Part shown: one piece after another, positions 1 to 9,628 of the stretch
Layout of the letters: every line of letters starts with the position of its first letter
Numbering within the stretch: the first letter of the stretch is position 1
DNA from: Cryptomeria japonica
Lineage: Eukaryota > Streptophyta > Pinopsida > Cupressales > Cupressaceae
Assembly: GCF_030272615.1 (NCBI RefSeq)
Contig: NW_026728909.1
Location: forward strand, 310,001-374,000
Direction: 5' to 3'
DNA: 64,000 nt
Translations under genes and position numbers: made by a program
The notes under the pieces: model-generated
What the model was told of the DNA's origin: nothing
The model's database searches: none
What the model saw: only the letters and a program-made list of their open reading frames with translations

Positions 1-213
1 GTGAATGGCGGATGCAATAGTGCCTGCACTGTCTTTCAAACTGACCAGTATTGCTACAGAGGTGCCTATGTCGACAACTGCCCTGCCACAAACTACTCGA
101 TGATCTTCAAGAACCAGTGCCCTCAGGCCTACAGTTATGCCAAGGATGATACTTCCAGCACTTTCACCTGCCCTTCTGGAACCACTGACTACAGTATTGT
201 ATTCTGTCCCTAA
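1..213 (+). CDS. Thaumatin-like protein TLP-B, 3' end only (cut by window edge)
   Basis: This is the last 70 codons and stop of a thaumatin-like (PR-5) gene whose start lies left of the window. It matches residues 161-230 of the full TLP-B copies further right, including the C-terminal segment ending in SIVFCP. The Tyr that replaces a conserved Cys (QYCYRG instead of QYCCRG) is already present here, so this copy carries the same lesion as the complete ones. It shows that the array continues beyond the left edge. Confidence 0.9.
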   Translation: MNGGCNSACTVFQTDQYCYRGAYVDNCPATNYSMIFKNQCPQAYSYAKDDTSSTFTCPSGTTDYSIVFCP

Positions 214-385
214 ATCTATATAGGAGTATGCTCATCTACATCCTAATAATCAGCTATGAGTGTATCACCTCCGTATTTAGTATCTGATATATGGTGGCAT
301 AAACTATCACTCGGTAGTCATATAAATAAGCCATCATTTGTTGTAAGGCGTTAGATGCAATTTTGAAGTATCACAGTTTACTATA

Positions 386-391
386 AATAAA
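386..391 (+). terminator. Likely poly(A) signal of TLP-B
   Basis: An AATAAA hexamer lies about 175 nt after the TLP-B stop. The paralogue TLP-A has the same hexamer at nearly the same distance after its stop, within 3' flanks that still align. Copies sit at 12720, 25054, 37388, 49722 and 62056. Plant poly(A) sites are loosely defined, so the cleavage point is not assigned. Confidence 0.45.
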
Positions 392-480
392 AGTCCAATA
401 TTCTAATGGGCAATTTGAAATAGGTAATTCATATGCAATATCTTTTTATAAATGTCTTTTATTATTTTAGTAGGGAAGGG

Positions 481-1716
481 GTCCTAAACCCTTACAAAAA
501 AAACAAATAAACTAGAGAGCAACGACACAATCGCTGGCATCGGATAGCCAACACCCCAGAAAGCATAGAAACAACTCTCAAAAGTAATAAAACACTAACA
601 ATACCCACATAACTAAACATAATAACCCTCTCCAACTTCCTACTATCCATAATACAACTACTAGCATATAACTAAAAAGAGTTCATAATAGTATCAGAGT
701 ACTTAATCCACATGAAAACACCCAACATAAGGCATGCAGGCCTGTTTAGATAAAAGTCCATGTTAAAACTAATACTATCATCTTTTGAAATCAACCCAGA
801 CCAAAAAAAAGCACCAACCCAATAGCATCCTACTCATCCTTGATGACGTTCCATTCCCGCACAAGACACTACATCAGTTCCTTCTAGATCTTAGGTTACA
901 ACATGTCCTCTTTCTGCTCCTCTTGCAGGTTGACATCCTTCATCTTTTTTGCTTTTTTCTTCATCTTTCTCTATCTCAAGACAAACCCCATAACGACATT
1001 CTGCATAATTCATCAGTAATAGCACATAGGGAATTCAAGGCCTCTCCCATTAGCTGATGTCCTTGCCTATATTCGTCCATCTTCGCTTTAAGGTTCATGA
1101 CCTTAACTTGTAGGTTAATTATCTAGTTTTGCTATTATTTGATGCTAAAATTCTCCTCCTCGGTAGGAGAGTCCTGAGAACAGGGCACCATTTCCACATC
1201 CTAAAAAAGTATTTTGAAGCAAGGATTTTTGTTTTGAATCAACCTTGTCCTCTAGAGAATCACTTAAACCCTTTGAATCCTCCTTACTGTCCTCCCCTTG
1301 TTCCTCCCCTTCCACCTGAAATTCCTCATCCTCCCCCCCTCCTCACTAGAGCTCCTGAGTTGTCATCATCATCAAGGGTAAAAGCCTTTGCCGGTTCAGG
1401 GGAAACATCTTCGGTTTCAATTTGTTTTTCTTGTCTTTGGCGAGCAGATGAGCCGACCTTCTTTCACCAAAGTGACCCTCCTATTTCTCCTTTTCATGCA
1501 GGTTATCTTTCACCTAATCTCATAGTTCTTACAAGATGAAAAATCAGACACCAATAATATCTATAGGTCCATTGCTATTGTATCCCATCCGTCGTATGAT
1601 CAGGAATCATTAACCATATTGTTGTGTTGGTATGGCCACCTCTAGAGTAGCAGCTCTGACCTCTTCCTCATCCTTGTATAGCCAACTAAGGATGTCTTTC
1701 CCTTATGATTCATTTG
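481..1716. other. Gene-free degenerate spacer between TLP-B flank and retroelement
   Basis: No intact gene is recognised here. The two plus-strand open frames at 785-1057 and 1129-1539 are proline- or leucine-rich, show no domain, and are probably chance frames. The minus strand holds a broken coding-like stretch, listed separately. The minus-strand text directly after the gag-protease frame may be a decayed continuation of that polyprotein. The same spacer recurs at 12815, 25149, 37483, 49817 and 62151. Confidence 0.5.
900..1450 (-). pseudogene. Broken acidic / coiled-coil-like reading frame
   Basis: Read on the minus strand from about 1450, the sequence gives an open stretch (RQRQEKQIETEDVSPEPAKA) followed by a run of Asp residues. 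After an apparent frameshift at a run of seven G it continues into an acidic segment rich in E, D, S and K (VEGEEQGEDSKEDSKGLSDS). Further shifts and stops lead to a heptad-like segment (LQVKVMNLKAKMDEYRQG) and a Lys-rich end (MKKKAKKMKD). I do not recognise a family. It could be decayed spacer of the adjacent retroelement polyprotein or part of another element. Identical copies occur in every unit (13234, 25568, 37902, 50236 and 62570 onward), so the decay predates amplification. Confidence 0.3.
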
Positions 1717-4412
1717 CTAGTGTGCCCAATTGGATAAATTTTCCATCAAACTTGGTGATGGGTTGTGTTGATTGATGTGTCGATGCAGAAGGTTGTCCAT
1801 GAGATTTTGGTGATGTTGGTAATTTTGATAGACACATGGGTTCAAAATAGTATTCTCCCATGCCTTGATCTTTGATTTCAACTTTTGTTTGAAGTCCATG
1901 GATAAAGACTTGATTTTTTCTTGATGATGATCTAATGCTAAGGAAGCTGGAGCTTTCCTATTGTGTGGAACTAGGCTGTCTTGAGCTGTCCCCATAGCAT
2001 TGCAATGTTGAAAAGGATTATTATCGGTAGATATGGAGATTTCCTGTCCATTATATGGGAATTTGACACACTGATGGTATGTTGAAGGCACTACTTGCAT
2101 TTCATGTATCCAAGGATGACCCAATAGAATATTGTATGTTAAGTCTATGTCTAAGACTTGGCACATAGTGTCCCTTTGTATCAGTCCTACCTAAATAGGT
2201 AGTATCACTGTTCCTTTAGATGACTTGTCTTCATCATCATAGGCCTTGATGGTGATCTTTTTGTTTGGATCAATAGACTTCTCAAAGAAGCCTAATGCAC
2301 GGATAAGCTTTAAAGCACATATATTGAGACCAACTCCTCCATCTATTAATACTCTTTTAACTCGATGTTTGTAGACTAAGACTTTGATATGAAGGGGAGT
2401 GTTATGTGGATGACTCAAAGAGACATTATCATGTTGGAAAAGGTGAGTTTATGAGGCCCTGTCATATGAGCCACCATGGCTTGGAATTTTATCAATGTCC
2501 AGATCTTGAGGAATGTTTGTTTCAACCAATGCTTGTTCTAAGATATCCTTATCTTTTGGTGAGAACTTGAGCAACTCGAGTATAGATATTTGAGCAGGAG
2601 TTCTCTGTAGTTGATAAACCAAATCATATTGAGTATTGGGAATAGTGGTGGATGTTGATGTATGCCCTTTCAAGACGCATTTTTGAGCTTTGGTTGTCAC
2701 ATTGATTGATGCATGGTCTTGTTTGTCCTTGATTTTTATGACATTTATTTGGTTATCATCTATCAATATGTGATTGATGGTGTTGTTGTACAGGTGATTT
2801 ATACAAGCTCCTCTTGTATCATTTGATGATGGAGCTCCTCCCTTCTTGTAATTTGGAAGAGGATTTTTAAAAGCATCGTGGTCACCGTTTGTTTTGAGAC
2901 CATCAACCATTAAATCACCTCTATTGATCATATCCTGACCAATATTCTTAAGCCTCATGAAATCATTTGTGTGATGTCCTTTGTTTCGATGAAAATCACA
3001 AAAATACGAATCATTCCACCAAGGTGGTTTGACCTGGGGTTCAAAGTTGTTTATGGTCAGTAATGTGATAATTTTGTTCGCCAGGAGTTCTCGAAATGTC
3101 AATTCTAAGGTTTTCCCTAATGGTGTGTAGATGTGTCTATTTGGGAAAGTGTTGGTGTTACCTCTTTGGTTTGTATTATTCCCTCAGTTAGCCTTGTTTA
3201 TTGTTGTTGCCTTGGGTATTGTTATTGGTATTTGAAATTGAAGGTCCTTGATTGGTATTTTGTGGATAAGTGTTAGTGCCTTGATTAACACCCTTTTGAT
3301 TTTTGTTAGATTGTGGATTACCTCATAAAGCTAATACTGGTTGTTTGGACTTCATATCATTAGCATCAGCTCCTCCATCATTAACAATGTTTTTGTTTCT
3401 TGTCCAAAATCTTGATTTGTCTAAAGTGTTGTTGTTATTTTTATTGTTAAAGGAGTGAGTGTTGGATGAGTTAATTCCTTCCTTAAATAACTTCAATGTT
3501 CCTTTCTTGATGTAGGCTTCCTCTACTTGGATTCCATTTTCTATCAACTTGGTAAAAGCTGGTATGCATTGGAGCTTGAGTTGATAACACATCTCACTAT
3601 TTAGATTGTCAATAAAGATCTCCATCTTTTCCTTTTCAGGCATGTCTCGAGGATATCTCGAAACCATACGTCTCCAACACTGAAGAAACACCATGAATGT
3701 TTCATTGCTTTTTTGTTTGGTGTTGCATACATCCAACATGGTGATTGCATCCTAAATATTATAGGAGTATTTTGTGATAAATTTGTTTACAAACTCATCA
3801 AATGATCTGATGGGAAGTGTAAGTTTAGACAACCACTCCATTGTTTTCCCTCCCAAACTTCTTGGGAATAGTCTCATTAAGAATCATCGTGAGAAAACTC
3901 TAGGCTTATGGTACAAAATTCCCGAACATGATTGCGAGGATCACTTTTAGCATCGTATTTGTCGTACTTTCGCATATCTGAATTTGGGGGAAAAGGTATC
4001 ATGTTTAATCTCCTGTCAAAGGAGTAAGGACAGATTTCATCCAAGGAGTATCGCATTGTGGTCCCTTGTTGCATGTTCTACATTTGCCTTTGCAGCATTT
4101 GGATTTGTTGTGTAAGAGTGACCATGGGTGCATTTGTATGTCGAGGGAAACCTTCCCCCTTTCATTAAGATTATCCTGAGGTCGGCCATGGTTGTGTTCG
4201 GGGGTGTTATTTTGTTCATGCATGATTTATGGGCCATGTGTTTCTTCTTCTATTTTTTGGTCTTGATAGGCATAATTTCTAGACCTTGTTCTAAAAATTC
4301 TTTCAGCGACATTCCTTAAGTTTTCGGTATTAAAATCTTTAGGAAGTGTAACTCCTTTTCTAGTTAGCATGAGCATATATTTTTCCTCGTTTGCTTCAAT
4401 AAGTCTTTCCAT
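1717..4412 (-). pseudogene. Ty3/gypsy-type retrotransposon gag-protease fragment, unit 1
   Basis: Decayed retrotransposon polyprotein. From its 5' end: a gag N-terminal piece (4412-4227, MERLIEANEE), a gag core piece in another frame (4074-3877, with KYDAKSDPRNHVREF), and the retrotransposon gag domain (3739-3323, with FLQCWRRMVSRYPRDMPEKE and NLNSEMCYQLKLQC). A TGA at 3325 is followed in frame by an Asn/Gln-rich linker. Then comes a nucleic-acid-binding-like segment (3102-2449, CDFHRNKGHHTNDF, in which the expected last Cys is Phe). Last is an aspartic protease (2448-1717) with the active-site-like VLIDGGVGLN and the C-terminal hallmark ILLGHPWIH. From 3102 onward one frame is kept, broken only by TAA (2451-2449) and TAG (2193-2191). 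Reverse transcriptase, RNase H and integrase are absent. The element cannot move on its own. Confidence 0.85.
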
Positions 4413-4440
4413 GAGCCTTTGGAATGAGGGGTTTTCTTGA

Positions 4441-4678
4441 CATTCTTGGAGTTGTCATTCCTAAGTCACTTTGCTCAATGATTTGAGAGAAAAGACATTG
4501 ACTTGAGGGATCATGTTAGATAGAGAACAATGGAACATCCCTTGGGAAGTTGAGCTATTCAATATAGCTCCATAACTTGCACCAAGAGTCCCATTGGTGT
4601 GTGGATCTTTTGGAACCTTAATTTTACGTTTCTGTACACCACATTTCCTGCACACATTTGTGGCGCCCACCATGGGGC
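4441..4678. repeat. Inverted-repeat arm 1, unit 1
   Basis: This 238-bp arm matches the reverse complement of 5896-6136. It includes the text around a conserved GATCCACACACCAATGGG on the opposite strand and a GCCCCATGGTGGG edge. It directly abuts the gag N-terminal piece. The inner edge reads TGGCGCCCACCATGGGG on the plus strand, which starts like a tRNA primer-binding site, but its position relative to gag does not fit cleanly. It may be a rearranged LTR end. Confidence 0.85.
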
Positions 4679-4744
4679 CGAACCCCATTAATCTTATCAT
4701 TTTTTTTGTAGGAGCAATATTGCAAGCACGTGGGAAAGCTGGTT

Positions 4745-5013
4745 TAGCACATTGGGACCTTTCTTTAGTGCGTAGAAACATTAGTTAGTGCTTCTAGTAT
4801 ACTATTTAGTGAAGACCTCTCCACTAGCACATTTAGACTTTTTGTTAGCACCTGATATTCTGGTTGTATTCTATATCATCATAACGCATTCGACAAACAT
4901 AGTAGAACATTCGGTAACCATCTTAGCGCATAGAAGTCATTTTGTAGCACATTTTCATGTTTTTGTAGTGCATCTGCACGTTTCTGTAGCTCACCTGTGC
5001 AATAGTCTAATGC
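4745..5013 (+). repeat. 21-bp periodic degenerate array (TAG-Y/C-GC core), unit 1
   Basis: Variants of TAGCAC, TAGTGC, TAGCGC or TAACGC start at 4745, 4766, 4786, 4807, 4825, 4846, 4882, 4903, 4924, 4945, 4966, 4987 and 5008. Most spacings are exactly 21 bp. In one plus-strand frame (4788-5066) this reads as a seven-residue repeat with a His in each heptad (VEH, LAH, VAH, VVH, VAH). It lies in the loop of the inverted repeat. It may be an old minisatellite in a retroelement leader; coding use is doubtful. Confidence 0.75.
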
Positions 5014-5186
5014 ATAGCTCTAACAAAGGAAAACGCAAAACTGTAATCGAAGAAAGAAAATTTTAGGCTTGTGAAGCCCACCCTCAGAATTTGATTATTT
5101 TGCTAACTGATTTTGTTCAGGTTCAAACCTTTTTCTGCAGGAGCAATAGGAGTTAGTTTAAGTTTTTCTTTTCTTTCTTTCAAAAG

Positions 5187-5712
5187 TTAGTTAAAAAGAA
5201 CTCACCCTCTTTTTTATTGCAAAAGCTTAAAATAAACCTCATAAGTTCTTTGGGATGTTTAAAATGAACTTCATACTTTCCTTTGGTATTTAAAACAAAA
5301 CTTCATCTTTTTCTTATTGCATGGGTAAAAAGAACAACAAAGAAAAAAATTTCATTCTTCCAAGTTAGGAAAACACTTCGTTCGGGTTTTAAAAGAACAA
5401 CAAATTTACTTTTCAATCAACAAAGGTAAAAAGAAATTCACCTTCCTTTGGTGCCTAAAAGGATTCATTTTAATTTATTGCAAAAGTAAAAGAAACTCAT
5501 CTTTATTTTGTGCAAGGAAAAAGGGAAAGTTCTCACTTATCAACTTTAATTTTGTTGACCAAAATCACGATTTCTTTTGTTGACCAGGATTTCCAATTTT
5601 TTGATAGAAAATCATTGCTATAAAAGGTTAAAAAGAACACCATACTTTTTGGAGCAAAATCTCCAAACAGAAGTTAGCAAATCATTTCTTTGAAAGGTTA
5701 AAAAGAACACTT
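5187..5712 (+). repeat. Degenerate A-rich motif array (GGTTAAAAAGAAC core), unit 1
   Basis: About ten variants of TTAAAAAGAAC occur at roughly 5190, 5226, 5258, 5288, 5324, 5387, 5425, 5485, 5626 and 5696. The first five are spaced about 30-36 bp apart and the later ones more widely. Several are followed by CTCAC, TTCAT or ACCAT. No gene is seen in this stretch. It completes the loop between the inverted-repeat arms. Confidence 0.6.
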
Positions 5713-5895
5713 GAGTGCCTTGTCTCGAAAGTGGAAAGTATATGCTCTCCCCTTAATTGGGTGACCAAAATGCCAAACCACTCTTTCATGCTTTCTTCAT
5801 TTCAAGCAGTTAAATCGTTTAGCAAGCCTGTCATCCCGAGTTTCTCTTAGAGTGCCATTTAAATGGTCGGTGAGAAGGGAATGACCTAATTTCGA

Positions 5896-6136
5896 GCCCC
5901 ATGGTGGGTGCCAGAAATGTTTGTGGGAAATGCAGTGGTGTACAAAAACATAAAATTCAGGTTCCAAAAGATCCACACACCAATGGGACTCTTGGTGCAA
6001 GTTATGAAGCTATATTGAATAGCTCAACTTCCCAAGGGATGTTCCATTGTTCTCTATCTCACAGGATCCCTCAAGTCAATGTCTTTTCTCTCAAATCACG
6101 GAGCAAAGTGACTTAGGAATAACAACTCCAAGAATG
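5896..6136. repeat. Inverted-repeat arm 2, unit 1
   Basis: This 241-bp reverse-complement partner of arm 1 has scattered mismatches and one 3-bp indel. Both arms begin at GCCCCATGGTGGG and stop matching exactly after CCAAGAATG. After this arm the sequence runs into AT-rich LTR-like DNA, whereas arm 1 runs into gag. This is what two insertions or a rearrangement of one LTR end would give. Confidence 0.85.
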
Positions 6137-7345
6137 GGTGATGTTTGATTAATTTACCATGATTTCATTCCTAGATATGTATGATATTGAATCTATGATG
6201 ATTTTAAACTAGTATGAATTTTATGTTATGATAAAGATTAGCAATCCTCTCCTAACAATATATACTAGTCTAACATGGATATGCTATGATATTTAAAATT
6301 ACTTCTAAAATGCTATTAAGATGATTTTATCAAAGAGAGGCTAAATGCTCAGTAAAATGACTATAGATTACATGCATGAAACTTGGATATCTCAAAATGA
6401 GAGAATGAGAGCTCTATTTATAGGGAAAATAGGGAAATGGATGGTCAAGATTGGATAATCTTAACAAGGGCCAGGATTGAAAGTTATCAATCCATGTTTA
6501 CAATTCTCACCAATGAAATGGTGACAATTGTCAACAAGAGGTTGCTTGAGAGGAGATGAAATAATAATTAAATGCTTGAGAAGACATGATGGTTACCTTA
6601 GGAGCTAAGGGTTAATGTTAGGTTAGGGTTATCCATTGGATAAAGCTTTTACCCAAGCAGTAAACTCTTGTGCAAGGGTTAAAGGGATAACCAAAGTTAA
6701 AGCCATGAATGTTTTATGAGACCCTTGGGTTAGATGAGGGTTGAGTTAGAGAGAAAGTCTCTAGCCATGAAAGAAGGTTGAGTTAACCATTAATGGTTAT
6801 GAAGACTTTGAGGGTTAACTTGTTGAGGACATAAAGCCTTTAATAGTTATTGAAGACTTTGAGGGTTTGAGAAGTGACTTCCCTTTTCTTAGGGATGTGA
6901 CAATAATTAGGAGATGGATTAGGCTAAATTAGAATTGATTAGAATAATCTAGAAGGGGTTTAGGGAGGCAAGTGGGAGATGTAGGAAAATGGAAGTGGAG
7001 GAAAAAGGAATTTAATTAAAATAAAACTACTTTATTTCAATCAAATAGATGCAACTTGCATAAATACAAGTGAGGGATTTAAATAAATAAATTAGAATTA
7101 TTTATTTGCAAGGATTAATTTAATTAAATGTAAGTTTAATTAAAAGGGGAGAAGGGGGAATTTAATTAAATAAAGTAATTTATTTAATCAAAGGCTAGAA
7201 AAGGCTTAGGTGAACTTAATTAAATAAATTGAGTAATTCATTTAATCAAATAGATGAATATAAAGAATTTAATTAAATAGAAGAATGAGATTAAAATAAA
7301 TATTAAATATTCATTTAGGAAAGTGGTCAGATTTATACGTCTACA
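5902..7345. other. Candidate solo-LTR-like segment, unit 1
   Basis: This stretch has no gene. It opens with TG (inside arm 2) and could close with CA at 7345, the usual ends of a plant LTR. It holds a TATA-like CTATTTATAGGG near 6414 and, from about 7010 to 7290, repeated AATTTAATTAAAT-type motifs. No target-site duplication was found flanking those ends, and no second matching LTR exists in the unit. The LTR reading is inference only. Copies lie at 18236, 30570, 42904 and 55238 onward. Confidence 0.3.
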
Positions 7346-8363
7346 ATAATTACTATCATATCACCAATAATGTGATAAAGGCAATTTGTATGTAATATAT
7401 AGTTACGGAAAAATTTCTCCCATCTTATTATTATAGTTTAAAAATTTTAAATATGTGTATATCCATGCAAATTTATTAGAATCCACTATTATGGATTGAG
7501 TTGATACAATATGTATTGGAAAGTAGATTAGTTTTGTGTTGAGTATATTTATTTATTAATTCTTACTCTATCTTATTAGCACCATATGTCCTTGTCACAT
7601 CAAAGAGTGACATATCTTACTACAAACATAAAATAAATACATAATGAATACATATTTCAAAATTAGAAATATATAACAACTTTCAACTAAAAAATATAAA
7701 ATTAATTTCAAGTAAAATGAAATAATCTTTCCAAATAAAATAACTCATAACATTTAAATAAAAATAAGAACAAGAAAAAAAAAATGTCAAGTAATATAAT
7801 TTTAATTATTGTAAAGTAATTTGGCTCATGGGTTCCTTTCCCTATTGAGGTGGTTGGAGATAGGGTGAAGAACTGATAGTGCTAAGTGCAAAAGTGTGTG
7901 GACTTCTTAAAGGCCTCCATTAATGTAGTGAGTCTAGATCATGTCAACTCGTCCTTTGCATTCACAAACAACCAAAAACCTAATCAAGATATTCCAAAAG
8001 GTAATAATGTGAAAATTGAAACTTAGTTTCTCTAGTATGTTTAGTTTGAATGTAAAGCTGATAAGAGATATTGGATGTAGCTACTATGTAGGATTTTGTC
8101 TACGTAAGTAAGAGTAGAGATGCATTCTGGCCCTATTTTAGATTTGTTATTTAATTGAAAAATTTTCAATTTTTAATATATATGGAATGCAACACCCAAA
8201 AGTAGCTAGTTTACAAAAAAATCAATTGTGACTCAAAATTTTATTTGATGAATGTAAATAATCTATATTTTAAAATTAAGATTTATAATTCAAAACAAGT
8301 AAATATCTGTACTATTTGAATATATATATATATTTAATATATTAGAACTTAAAATGTTAAAAA
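7346..8363. other. AT-rich intergenic DNA, nothing recognised, unit 1
   Basis: Strongly AT-rich, with a short TA dinucleotide run near 8320 and a run of ten A near 7775. No open frame of note, no RNA gene and no element is recognised. Recurs in every unit; unit 5 has one base change here (56921). Confidence 0.5.
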
Positions 8364-8418
8364 GATAACTGCATATGGATTAGCTTTTCCTCATTACCCA
8401 TTAAAATACCGATGGAAT

Positions 8419-8424
8419 TTTATT
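8419..8424 (-). terminator. Likely poly(A) signal of TLP-A
   Basis: AATAAA on the minus strand, about 180 nt after the TLP-A stop, aligned with the matching hexamer behind TLP-B. Copies at 20753, 33087, 45421 and 57755. Confidence 0.45.
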
Positions 8425-8603
8425 TACAATAAACTGTGATACTTGGAAACTGGCATGTATACCTTACACCAACCGATGGCTTATTTACATGACTCTACCA
8501 AATGATAGTTTATGCCACCATATATCAGATACTAAATACACGGGTGATAAGATCATAGCTGATTATTTGGAGGTTATAATGACTATGATGATCCTATATA
8601 TAT

Positions 8604-9398
8604 CTAGGGACAGAATACAATACTATAGTCGGTGGTACCAGAGGGGCAGGTGAAAGTGCTGGAAGAATCGTCCTTAGCATAACTGTATGCCTGTGGGCAC
8701 TGGTTCTTGAACATCATCGAGTAGTTTGTGGCGGGGCAGTTCTTGACATAGGAACCTCTGCAGCAATACTGGTCAGTTTGAAAGACAGTACAGGCACTAT
8801 TGCATCCACCATTCACCTTCAATTCAGCAGGGCAAGCAGCATTCACGTCGGCTTTGCATGCAGGGGCAGTGCACTGTCCATTTGTAGGATTGATGGAGAG
8901 AGGAACGTTGAAGCCGTCAACCAGGGAGACATCGTAGAAGTCCTGGTTGCCATCTCCATTTAGGGTGTACTCGACCAGCGTGGTCGGAACGCCCCCCGAG
9001 ACTTGGCAGCTCAGTTGGCCGTTGCAGTCACCAGTTTGACAGGTTCCTCGGCCGCTCGCATCGAAAGAACAGCCAGTTCGGCCCCAGAATCTTGCCGCCT
9101 TTGTCCCTGCCGGCACATCGACGGTCCATGTCTGACCTTGGTCAAGCTGCTGCCCTCCTCCTGGTAGTCCTGCCGCCCAAACTGTGTACCCGCACTGGTT
9201 TCGTATATCAAACTTAACTGCCCACGCCTCTGCAACAAAACATACACACACAAAAATTATCGTAAGGCCTAGAGAGATGTATATACCATTCAACAACCTA
9301 CAACACGTATTATTTTACCAACACATCTTACGTTGCATATGTAAAGATATGGCCAGTCCAGCCACAAGAACAAGCGCAAGATCTGATACCATCGCCAT
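8604..9398 (-). CDS. Thaumatin-like protein TLP-A (PR-5, pollen-allergen-like), unit 1
   Basis: Secreted PR-5 family protein, usually a defence protein; some conifer members are pollen allergens. Exon 1 is 9398-9332 and exon 2 is 9229-8604. The 102-bp intron has GTAAG and TTGCAG ends and sits in phase 1 just after the signal peptide. I chose the ATG at 9398 because the exon, intron and TATA spacing all match TLP-B; a second ATG two codons on is possible. The product is 230 residues with a hydrophobic signal peptide of about 25 residues. It has all 16 Cys (35, 76, 86, 91, 97, 142, 147, 155, 165, 169, 178, 179, 187, 200, 217, 229) and the family signature [10 protein letters not shown] (82-91). 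Likely acidic-cleft residues are R73, E109, D122, D127 and one of D209/D210. The length is normal for a long-type member. An organ or inducer cannot be read from sequence. Confidence 0.93.
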
Positions 9399-9464
9399 TA
9401 TACCGTCTGAATTGAACGATTGAATGAAGATAGATAGATTGGGTATATGAGGAGGGATTATTCA

Positions 9465-9472
9465 TTTATATA
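9465..9472 (-). promoter_or_regulatory. TATA box of TLP-A, unit 1
   Basis: TATATAAA on the minus strand, 67-74 nt upstream of the chosen ATG. The same motif and spacing precede TLP-B, and the leader between TATA and ATG is nearly the same in both genes. A W-box-like TTGACT (9588-9593, plus strand) lies about 115 bp further upstream in a block conserved with TLP-B, consistent with but not proof of WRKY-type defence control. Confidence 0.75.
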
Positions 9473-9628
9473 GAAAAAGATCGCTCCGCCGGTCATGAAG
9501 GAAGCAACAGAGGAAGGACCCGGCATGAGAAGGCTAGTATCGTACGCATTCCGGTTACAGAATTCAAGCTTGCATTTATAACATGACTTGACTTCAGGTA
9601 AGAGCTGCCCAGTTTCCAACCGTAAGGG

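Noticed and set aside
785-1539. Plus-strand open frames 785-1057 and 1129-1539 as genes
   Set aside because: Low-complexity, Leu- or Pro-rich, no domain, no promoter context; the opposite strand looks more coding-like.
4661-4686. TGGCGCCCACCATGGGG as a retrotransposon primer-binding site
   Set aside because: The TGG start is suggestive, but the strand and position do not fit the minus-strand gag; kept only as a remark on arm 1.
4461-6116. Matching open frames in the two inverted-repeat arms (4461-4781 minus and 5901-6116 plus) as a small conserved gene
   Set aside because: The arms are copies of each other, so similar frames are automatic. Nearly all base differences change the amino acid, so there is no sign of purifying selection.
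6600-6870. Telomere-like text (GGTTAGGGTTA, AGGGTTAA, GAGGGTTT)
   Set aside because: Scattered and irregular, with no tandem run of a telomere unit; likely chance in a G/T-rich stretch.
8315-8345. TA dinucleotide run as a microsatellite of note
   Set aside because: Only a few units long and apparently the same length in every unit; ordinary AT-rich sequence.
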